The notes beneath the pieces are model-generated. The model saw nothing but the letters and a program-made list of their open reading frames with translations, did no database searches and was not told where the DNA came from. Shown here piece by piece: positions 57,759 through 64,000 of a stretch of DNA of 64,000 bases. This DNA is from Streptomyces sp. NBC_00377 (GTDB lineage Bacteria; Actinomycetota; Actinomycetes; Streptomycetales; Streptomycetaceae). The DNA is taken from contig NZ_CP107958.1 in the NCBI RefSeq assembly GCF_036075115.1, positions 2,542,001 through 2,606,000 on the forward strand, in the 5' to 3' direction. The translations under genes and the position numbers were made by a program. Positions within the stretch are counted from its first letter, which is position 1. Each line of letters opens with the position of its first letter.

Positions 57759-59306
57759 GTGACAACCTCTCAGCTGACCAACAAACAGAAACCAGGGCTG
57801 GCCCGCCGGGAGGGACACCCCGGCATCGCACTCACCGTGATCGCCGCCTGCCAACTCATGGTGGTGCTCGACGCCACGATTGTGAACATCGCACTGCCGC
57901 ACATTCAAGACGCGCTCGAGTTCAGCACCACCGATCTCACCTGGGTGGTCAGCGCCTACACGCTCACCTTCGGCGGCCTGCTGCTGCTCGGCGCCCGAGC
58001 CGGCGACATCCTCGGCCGGCGCCGGGTGTTCATGGCCGGCATCCTTCTCTTCACCTTCGCCTCGCTTCTGGGCGGCCTGGCCCAGGAACCCTGGCAGCTG
58101 CTCGCCGCACGCGCCCTGCAAGGCGTGGGAGGCGCCATCGCGTCGCCCACCTCGCTGGCGCTCATCACGACGACGTTTCCCGAGGGTCCGGAACGCAACC
58201 GGGCCTTCGGGGTCTTCGCGGCGGTCTCCGCGGGCGGCGGCGCCATCGGTCTGCTCGCCGGCGGCATGCTCACCGAATGGCTCGACTGGCGCTGGGTGCT
58301 GTTCGTCAACGTACCCATCGGTGTACTCATAGCCTTCCTGGCGCCGATCTACATCAGCGAGTCCGAGCGACACCCCGGGCGCTTCGACATCGCCGGCGCC
58401 CTGACCTCGACCGCCGGGATGGCGTCCCTGGTCTACGCCTTCATCCGGGTGGCGGAGGAAGGCTGGCGGGACGGCCTGACCCTCGGCGCCTTCGCGGCCG
58501 CATTGATCCTGCTGGCGGCTTTCGTGTTCACGGAGAGGCGGGCCAAGGAGCCGATCACCCCACTGAGGATGTTCGCCGACCGCAACCGCTCCGGCACGTA
58601 CGTGATCATGCTGAGCCTCGCCGCGGCCATGTTCGGGATGTTCTTCTACATCGTGCTCTTCGTGCAGAACGTGCTGGGCTACAGCCCGATCAAGGCCGGC
58701 CTCGCCTTCCTCCCCGTCACGGTCGCCATCGCGGCGGGCGCGGGGCTGTCCCAGCGCTTCCTGCCCTCCGCCGGTCCCAGGCCGTTCATGCTGGCCGGTT
58801 CGGCCCTCGTGGCGCTCGGCCTCACCTGGCAGGCCTTCATCAGCCCGGACAGCTCCTATGTCGGCGGGGTGCTCGGACCGATGGTGGTCTTCGGCTTCGG
58901 CATGGGGCTGAACTTTGTGACGGTGACGGTCACCGCCGTCTCGGGTGTCGCCCAGCACGAAGCGGGCGCCGCGTCCGGTCTGCTCAACGCAACGCAGCAG
59001 GTGGGGGGTTCGCTCGGCCTGTCCATACTGACGACGGTCTTCGGCTCTGCGAGCAGGGACGAGGCGGAGCAGCAACTGCCGAAGTTCCTCGCCGACGGAT
59101 CCGCGGAGCAGAAGGCCGAGTTCGCCAAGACGCACCAACTGCCCGCTCCTTGGGGGCACGAGGTACTGGCCCACGGCATCTCGACGGCCTTCGTCCCGGC
59201 CGCCGCGATGGCCGTGCTCGCCCTGGTGACGGCCTGGTTCGTCATCCGCGTGCGAAAGAGCGACCTGGAGGCGCTGTCCGGAGGGGCTGCCCCCACGGTC
59301 GGCTGA
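57759..59306 (+). CDS. MFS drug efflux transporter, EmrB/QacA (DHA2) type
   Basis: The 515-residue membrane protein has 14 predicted segments. The first helix carries the family motif LDATIVNIALPHIQ, motif A is GARAGDILGRRRVF, and motif C-like glycine-rich GVFAAVSAGGGAIGLLAGG follows. It should export hydrophobic drugs or secondary metabolites with protons. GTG 57759 is the start. Control by the divergent TetR protein is clear from the paired operators. Confidence 0.94.
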   Translation: MTTSQLTNKQKPGLARREGHPGIALTVIAACQLMVVLDATIVNIALPHIQDALEFSTTDLTWVVSAYTLTFGGLLLLGARAGDILGRRRVFMAGILLFTFASLLGGLAQEPWQLLAARALQGVGGAIASPTSLALITTTFPEGPERNRAFGVFAAVSAGGGAIGLLAGGMLTEWLDWRWVLFVNVPIGVLIAFLAPIYISESERHPGRFDIAGALTSTAGMASLVYAFIRVAEEGWRDGLTLGAFAAALILLAAFVFTERRAKEPITPLRMFADRNRSGTYVIMLSLAAAMFGMFFYIVLFVQNVLGYSPIKAGLAFLPVTVAIAAGAGLSQRFLPSAGPRPFMLAGSALVALGLTWQAFISPDSSYVGGVLGPMVVFGFGMGLNFVTVTVTAVSGVAQHEAGAASGLLNATQQVGGSLGLSILTTVFGSASRDEAEQQLPKFLADGSAEQKAEFAKTHQLPAPWGHEVLAHGISTAFVPAAAMAVLALVTAWFVIRVRKSDLEALSGGAAPTVG

Positions 59307-59658
59307 CGGGCTGCTCACACCGGCTGCCCCGGGGCCGCCAACGCCTGTCAGCGTGCAGGCGGGTCCACCGCCTCGGGGTCGGCCGGTCAGGCAACTCAGG
59401 ATCACCGGCATGATCACCAACGGATCGAACCTCACACGTCACCCCCCACATCGTTCTCCGCGGACACCCGTCCCCTGCACGCGAGCGGCGCACGACGGAT
59501 ACCGGAAGAACGCACGGACGGTCACTCAGAGTTCCCGTCGGACACCGAGAGTTCTCACCCGACCGTCGGTCGTCGAGACGCTCGTCCGACAGTCTCGGGC
59601 GGACGTACGGCCGCCGCCGGACAAGACGGCCGTCCGACGCGATCGCGGCGGCTCGGCG
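59307..59658. other. Intergenic region between the MFS and ADP-ribosylglycohydrolase genes
   Basis: This 352-base region between convergent genes holds a short hairpin ACGGCCG/CGGCCGT (59607-59633) just before the glycohydrolase stop, which may be its terminator. Nothing else is seen. Confidence 0.5.
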
Positions 59659-60564
59659 TCAAGCGGGCTCGGGCACCCAGCCCGGCAGCGCCTCGACCTG
59701 CTGCTCCCAGGCCTTCGGAGGCGTCCCGGCCTCACTGGACGCCAGAATGCCGCCGACGATGGCGCAGGTGGTGTCCACGTCGCCGCCGACCTGCGCGGTC
59801 GTCCAGAACGCCGTCTCGTAGTCCCCGAGAGCGCGAGCGGCCGACCAGACCGCGAACGGGACGGTGTCGTGGGCCGACGTACGCCTTCCGCACCCCAGCA
59901 CCGCGGCGACGGTGGCCGCGTCGGCGTAGTCGAGCATGTCCCTGGCGCGCCGCAGCCCGGCGCCGACGGCACTCTTCGGGACGAGGGCGATGACACCGTC
60001 CAGGAGCGCCTCGGCGCCGGGCGGGCCTCCAGGAGCGCCGGCCAGTGCGGCGGCCGCGGCCACGGCCATGGCCCCGACCACGGCCTCACGGTGCTGATGC
60101 GTGGGATAGGCGGAGATCTCGGCCTGATGGGTCGCCTGCTCGGGGTCGTCCGCGTACCAGGCCCCCAAGGGGGCGACACGCATCGCGGCGCCGTTGCCCC
60201 AGGACCCCTGCCCGTTGAACAGGGCGGCCGCCAGTTCACGCCAGTCGGCACCCTCCCGGACCAGCCTCAGCAGCCGGTTGACCGCGGGACCGTACCCCCG
60301 GTCGAAGTCGTGGTGCTGTGCGAAGGAGTGGGCCAGCGCGTCCTGGTCGATGCGGTGGTGGGCGGCCAGTACGGCGACGACGGAGCACGCCATCTCCGTG
60401 TCGTCGGTCCACTGCCAGGGCCCAGGCGGCAGCTCGCGGCGCTGGAGCGACGGATAGTTCACCGGCACGAAGAACTGTGAGCCCAGCGCGTCACCCACGG
60501 CGAGGCCGCGCAGGCTGGTCAGCGCGCGCTCGAGGCGCCGGTCGGGAGAGGAGTCAGCGGTCAT
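59659..60564 (-). CDS. ADP-ribosylglycohydrolase family protein
   Basis: This 301-residue all-helical protein has both metal-binding signatures of the family: GLAVGDALG followed by WTDDTEMA (about 52-60), and GGDVDTTCAIVGGIL near the C-terminus. It should remove ADP-ribose from proteins, nucleic acids or small molecules, or hydrolyse a related N-glycoside, using two divalent ions. It lies 12 bases after the histidine phosphatase gene on the same strand, so the two are probably co-transcribed. Confidence 0.9.
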   Translation of the reverse strand: MTADSSPDRRLERALTSLRGLAVGDALGSQFFVPVNYPSLQRRELPPGPWQWTDDTEMACSVVAVLAAHHRIDQDALAHSFAQHHDFDRGYGPAVNRLLRLVREGADWRELAAALFNGQGSWGNGAAMRVAPLGAWYADDPEQATHQAEISAYPTHQHREAVVGAMAVAAAAALAGAPGGPPGAEALLDGVIALVPKSAVGAGLRRARDMLDYADAATVAAVLGCGRRTSAHDTVPFAVWSAARALGDYETAFWTTAQVGGDVDTTCAIVGGILASSEAGTPPKAWEQQVEALPGWVPEPA

Positions 60565-60576
60565 CGCTCTGCCACT

Positions 60577-61236
60577 CTATCCGGTGATTCCGTACGGTTC
60601 CGGATCCCGCCAGCGCTTGAAGGGCCGGTCAAGCGTGTACTTGTCGTCGTCCCCGAGAACGAGCATCCGCATCTCGGCGTTCCCCGGATTGGCGAGCGAC
60701 TCGAATTCCGCGACGGTCCAGTGGAACCAGCGCATGCAGAACAGGCGCATCGCCAGACCGTGGGTGACGAGGAGCACGTTCGGCGGGTGGTCGGGGGCTT
60801 CGAAGCTCCGGAAGAGGCTCTCCAGGAAGCCGCCGACCCGGTCGTAGACGTCGGCGCCGCTCTCGCCCTGCGCGAAACGGTAGAAGAAGTGCCCGTAGGC
60901 GTCCCGGTACGCCTTCTGCAGTCGTACGTCGTCGCAGTCCTGCCAGTTTCCCCAGTCCTGCTCACGCAGCCGGGGTTCCTCACGCACCCGTATGAGTTCC
61001 GGATCCAGGTGGAAAGCGCGCAGAGTCTCGTGCGTGCGCCGGTACGGGGAGACGTACACGCTGACCTCCTCGCGGCCGAACACCTCCCGGATGTTCTTTC
61101 CCGTCTCCTCCGCCTGTCGCCACCCTCGCTCGGTCAGGGCCAGGGCATGGTCGGGTTCACGCTCGTAGACGGTGTCATCAACATTGCCCGTTGACTCCCC
61201 GTGCCGGACAAGGACGATGCGCCGTGGTCGTGCCAT
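60577..61236 (-). CDS. Histidine phosphatase (phosphoglycerate mutase-like) family protein
   Basis: The 219-residue protein has the phospho-histidine motif LVRHGESTGN (His12) and the second active-site histidine in LLVTHGLAMR (about 156-165). Arg in SPYRRTHET completes the phosphate pocket. It is a phosphatase rather than a glycolytic mutase by length and loop pattern; the substrate is unknown. It shares a transcript with the ADP-ribosylglycohydrolase gene. Confidence 0.9.
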   Translation of the reverse strand: MARPRRIVLVRHGESTGNVDDTVYEREPDHALALTERGWRQAEETGKNIREVFGREEVSVYVSPYRRTHETLRAFHLDPELIRVREEPRLREQDWGNWQDCDDVRLQKAYRDAYGHFFYRFAQGESGADVYDRVGGFLESLFRSFEAPDHPPNVLLVTHGLAMRLFCMRWFHWTVAEFESLANPGNAEMRMLVLGDDDKYTLDRPFKRWRDPEPYGITG

Positions 61237-61366
61237 GCCAAAACCCTAGATCGAGTGACGGCCGATCGAGCACTCGTAGGGCCTCCATACGGCGTAGGTC
61301 ACACGAATCCCGCAACAGAAGGCACATAACAGTGCACGATCAACAAGGTTGCAGCGCGTCCGGTCT

Positions 61367-61972
61367 TCATACCGTCCAGGTCGACTCGAGCTCCACGATG
61401 TCACCGGTGAGTGAGGCGATGTCCGCCTCCGTCTGCGCGCGCAGCGCCAGCCGCTCCACGCGTTCGGTGCGGTACTTTCCGTGCTCGGCCTGCGAGCGCC
61501 ACATCGAGAGCACCAGGAACTCAGGCCCCGGCGCCTCGGCGAACAGTCCCCGGATCATGCCCGGGGAGCCCGCCATGGCAGGGTTCCAGACCTTCTCCTG
61601 CATCAGGGTGAAGTGCTCGGCACGTTCCTCATGGACCCGGCACAGGGCCACCCGCAGCAGGTCGGAGTCGGTGAAGCGGGGCTCGAAGCCCGTCTTCACG
61701 TCGAAGCGGTAGTCGAACAGCCGTACCTGGACGTCCTTGAAAGTGCCCGACTGCGCCGCAGCCAGCCGGTCGTGGGAGCGCGCCATGAACGAGTCGTAGA
61801 AGGCGCGGCTCTCCCAGAACGTGAAGACATGCGCAACGGAGGGCCGCCCTCTGCTCCAGCCCCCGCCCTGCCCCCGGAATCCCGGCTCCCCCAGAAGCCC
61901 CGCCCACTTTCGCTGTCCCCGTTCGAAACCGCGGCGGTCCACCACGGTGCAGCGAATCCACTTGACCAGCAC
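61367..61972 (-). CDS. DUF4937/YdbC-like protein
   Basis: The 201-residue protein starts MLVKWIRCTVV and consists of two ferredoxin-like (antibiotic-monooxygenase-fold) halves: one with RRGFERGQRKWAGLLGEPGFRGQGGGWS and AHVFTFWESRAFYDSFMARSHDRL, the other with GMIRGLFAEAPGPEFLVLSMWRSQAEHGKYRTERVERL. The function is unknown. GTG 61972 has no ribosome binding site but TACCAT six bases upstream, so the mRNA may be leaderless; GTG 62020 is an alternative. Confidence 0.75.
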   Translation of the reverse strand: MLVKWIRCTVVDRRGFERGQRKWAGLLGEPGFRGQGGGWSRGRPSVAHVFTFWESRAFYDSFMARSHDRLAAAQSGTFKDVQVRLFDYRFDVKTGFEPRFTDSDLLRVALCRVHEERAEHFTLMQEKVWNPAMAGSPGMIRGLFAEAPGPEFLVLSMWRSQAEHGKYRTERVERLALRAQTEADIASLTGDIVELESTWTV

Positions 61973-62040
61973 CGCGCCATGGTAAGGCCAGTCGGCGTGG
62001 CGTTGGTCACTCTCGTTCACGAAGCAGCGCTGCGAGGCCG

Positions 62041-62052
62041 CACGCGCGCGTG
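62041..62052. repeat. CACGCGCGCGTG palindrome, copy 6
   Basis: Perfect 12-base palindrome in the intergenic region between the DUF4937-like gene and the TerD-family gene. Confidence 0.8.
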
Positions 62053-62128
62053 GCAGGATGGACAACCGGCCCTGATGGACGGCCCGTTCGGGGCAGTGTC
62101 AGACGGGGAAACGGGGAGGGGAATTCCG

Positions 62129-62662
62129 GTGAGCGGCCTGAACAAGGGAATCCGCAAGGTCGAGATGGCTCTGAAGTGGGATCCGAGTCCGTCGGGGCAG
62201 CCACCCACCGATCTGGACATCGTGGCCGCGACCTACCTGGCGAGCGATCCACACGGCGCGCCCGCCTATGTGGTGCACTTCGACAGTCGCTCTCCCGACG
62301 GCACGATCTACCTCAACCGGGACAGCAAGGACGGCAAGGGCTTCGGCTGGGACGAGGTGATGACGCTGGAACTCGACCGCCTGGACGCGCGTTACGCGCG
62401 CGTGGTCGTCGGCGTCGTCATCCAGCAGAGCCCGGCGCACCGGACCTTCGTCGATGTGCTCAACCCCGCCTTCCGGATACGGGAGGGCTACACCGTTCTG
62501 GACGAGGACGACTTCGCCGACGTCCTCGGTGCGACCGCGACGACGGTCGGGGAGTTCCAGCGCGAGTCGTCCGACGGATGGTCGTTCCACTCCGGCGTCC
62601 AGGGCTTCGACGACGACCCGGCGACGTTCACGAGGATCATGGGCCAGGTGCGCCGCTCCTGA
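62129..62662 (+). CDS. TerD-family protein
   Basis: The 177-residue protein has the TerD fold with its calcium/acidic signature: MALKWDPSPSGQPPTDLDIVAATYL, then SRSPDGTIYLNRDSKDGKGFGWDEVMTLELDRLDARYARVVVGVVI. It lacks the N-terminal MAVSLSKGGNVSL start of classical TerD and is the shorter or variant type. TerD proteins work in stress and tellurite-resistance complexes at the membrane and, in Streptomyces, affect differentiation. GTG 62129 follows GGGGAGGGG. Confidence 0.87.
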   Translation: MSGLNKGIRKVEMALKWDPSPSGQPPTDLDIVAATYLASDPHGAPAYVVHFDSRSPDGTIYLNRDSKDGKGFGWDEVMTLELDRLDARYARVVVGVVIQQSPAHRTFVDVLNPAFRIREGYTVLDEDDFADVLGATATTVGEFQRESSDGWSFHSGVQGFDDDPATFTRIMGQVRRS

Positions 62663-62720
62663 CATCGCGGAACGCGCCACCGACCGCTCGAGCTCGGTGG
62701 TGTCCCCGGACAGGACACGA

Positions 62721-62753
62721 GGGCGGTGGAGCCGAGAACCGGCTCCACCGCCC
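62721..62753. terminator. Bidirectional terminator between the TerD-family gene and nrdJ
   Basis: A perfect 14-bp stem GGGCGGTGGAGCCG/CGGCTCCACCGCCC with loop AGAAC lies between two convergent genes. Confidence 0.9.
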
Positions 62754-62791
62754 TCCGTCAGTTCATCGCGAACCGACCGTCACAGCCGGGA

Positions 62792-64000
62792 TCAGCTGCA
62801 ACCGCTGGTCGAACCGCAGCCCTCGCAGATGTAGCAGGAACCGGCCCGCTGCATCTTCGTCCCGCAGGAGAAGCACAGCGGCGCGTCGGCCTGGATGCCC
62901 AGCTGCATCTCCACCAGCTCGGCACTGGTGTGGGCCTGCTTCGGGGCGGGCTCCGCCACCTCGACGTCGGCCTTCGGGGCGGCGACGGCCTTCAGGTCCG
63001 TCTGGCGCGGGGCCGACTGGGCGAGCCCTTCGACGTCCACGTCCTCCTCCTCGAAGGTCGGCTCGTACGAACCGGTCTCCAGGTGGCGCTGACGCTCCTC
63101 GGCGGAGTGGATGCCGAGCGCGGAGCGCGTCTCGAAGGGCAGGAAGTCGAGCGCCAGGCGACGGAAGATGTAGTCGACGATCGACTGCGCCATCCGCACG
63201 TCCGGGTCGTCGGTCATGCCGGCCGGCTCGAAGCGCATGTTGGTGAACTTGGAGACGTACGTCTCGAGCGGCACGCCGTACTGGAGGCCGACGGAGACCG
63301 CGATGGAGAAGGCGTCCATCATTCCGGCGAGGGTCGAGCCCTGCTTCGACATCTTCAGGAAGACCTCGCCGAGACCGTCGTCCGGGTAGGAGTTGGCGGT
63401 CATGTAACCCTCTGCGCCACCGACCGTGAACGAGGTCGTGATGCCGGGGCGGCCCTTGGGCAGACGCTTGCGGACCGGGCGGTACTCGATGACCTTCTCG
63501 ACCGCGGCGCGGATCGTCTCCTCGGCCTTCTCGGTGACCTCGGTCTTCTCCTTCTCCTTGGTCTTCGCGGAGAGGGGCTGGCCGACCTTGCAGTTGTCGC
63601 GGTAGATCGCGAGCGCCTTGACGCCGAGCTTCCAGGCCTCGAAGTAGATCTCCTCGACCTCCTCGACGGTGGCCGTCTCCGGCATGTTGACCGTCTTGGA
63701 GATGGCTCCGGAGATCCAGGGCTGGATCGCGGCCATCATGCGGACGTGGCCCATCGGAGAGATGGCGCGCTCGCCCATGGCGCAGTCGAACACCTCGTAG
63801 TGCTCCTGCTTGAGGCCGGGAGCGTCGATCACGTTGCCGTGGTCGGCGATGTGGGCGACGATCGCCTCGATCTGCTCCTCCTGGTAACCCAGGCGGCGCA
63901 GGGCCTGCGGGACGGTGCCGTTGACGATCTGCATCGAGCCGCCGCCGACCAGCTTCTTGAACTTGACCAGGGCGAGGTCGGGCTCGACGCCGGTGGTGTC
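62792..64000 (-). CDS. nrdJ: Vitamin-B12-dependent ribonucleotide reductase (class II), C-terminal part
   Basis: The gene is cut by the right edge; 402 C-terminal residues are present. This adenosylcobalamin enzyme reduces ribonucleotides to deoxyribonucleotides without oxygen. Visible are the barrel segment DCAMGERAISPMGHVRMMAAIQPWISGAISKTVNMP and the insert GRPGITTSFTVGGAEGYMTANSYPDDGLGEVFLKMSKQGS. After a variable acidic linker, the cysteine-rich tail CFSCGTKMQRAGSCYICEGCGSTSGCS forms a zinc ribbon whose end cysteines re-reduce the active site. The nrdR gene and B12 riboswitch known upstream in Streptomyces would lie outside the window. Confidence 0.96.
   Translation of the reverse strand, partial: DTTGVEPDLALVKFKKLVGGGSMQIVNGTVPQALRRLGYQEEQIEAIVAHIADHGNVIDAPGLKQEHYEVFDCAMGERAISPMGHVRMMAAIQPWISGAISKTVNMPETATVEEVEEIYFEAWKLGVKALAIYRDNCKVGQPLSAKTKEKEKTEVTEKAEETIRAAVEKVIEYRPVRKRLPKGRPGITTSFTVGGAEGYMTANSYPDDGLGEVFLKMSKQGSTLAGMMDAFSIAVSVGLQYGVPLETYVSKFTNMRFEPAGMTDDPDVRMAQSIVDYIFRRLALDFLPFETRSALGIHSAEERQRHLETGSYEPTFEEEDVDVEGLAQSAPRQTDLKAVAAPKADVEVAEPAPKQAHTSAELVEMQLGIQADAPLCFSCGTKMQRAGSCYICEGCGSTSGCS

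Overview
The window is a high-G+C Streptomyces-type chromosomal core segment. The evidence is the genes hrdB (principal sigma factor with the lysine/alanine-rich N-terminus), whiH, sepH, parC/parE, the vitamin-B12-dependent ribonucleotide reductase nrdJ and an HPr gene with a DasR-type operator, together with GTG/TTG starts, leaderless starts and strong third-codon G+C bias. About 47 protein genes cover close to 90% of the sequence. I see no rRNA, tRNA, CRISPR array, insertion sequence or prophage. The one clear pseudogene is a decayed citrate synthase.

Layout. 1-4.4 kb: an MFS exporter overlapping an aldonolactone-oxidase-type flavoenzyme, then the FtsZ regulator sepH. 4.4-12 kb: a mercaptopyruvate-type sulfurtransferase, a VOC protein, an operon DUF5998 - phosphodiesterase/phosphatase - thymidine kinase, and a large Pat-type GNAT/acyl-CoA-synthetase fusion. 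12-17.4 kb: ptsH behind a dre (DasR) site, a GntR/FCD regulator, an M23 endopeptidase under a c-di-AMP riboswitch, and a coupled active/inactive M16 peptidase pair. 17.6-22.6 kb: parC, a COG0523 metallochaperone GTPase with stop codons overlapping those of parC, and a DUF6082 protein with a small partner. 22.7-25.7 kb: a decayed citrate synthase divergent from a DNA-binding-domain/citrate-synthase fusion, then an iron-box-controlled sucrase/ferredoxin-like protein.

25.9-36.7 kb is a sensing and uptake block. It holds a CitA/CitB-type two-component system, an SsuABC/ThiXYZ-type ABC importer, a second CitB-type regulator without a kinase, a DUF485 - acetate/cation symporter operon, and a NarL-type two-component operon with a small membrane protein. 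36.8-46.2 kb: parE, a small Cys/His protein, a trypsin-like protease, hrdB, whiH and a one-piece ABC ATPase-permease. 46.3-56.9 kb: a NUDIX-winged-helix protein, a debranching-enzyme-like protein, a DUF4192 protein, a RecQ-like helicase with a phosphoribosyltransferase-like end, two proteins of unknown function and rnhB. 56.9-64 kb: a TetR-MFS efflux pair with two matching operators, an ADP-ribosylglycohydrolase, a histidine phosphatase, a DUF4937-like protein, a TerD-family protein and the 3' part of nrdJ, which runs off the right edge.

Most of the window is housekeeping and developmental (division, chromosome decatenation, principal transcription, deoxynucleotide supply). Regulation is readable in several places: dre site, iron box, c-di-AMP riboswitch, TetR operators, an ECF-like hrdB promoter, a sigma-WhiG-like element before whiH and a symmetric divergent promoter at the citrate synthase locus. 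A palindrome CACGCGCGCGTG recurs six times and is not explained by any annotated feature.
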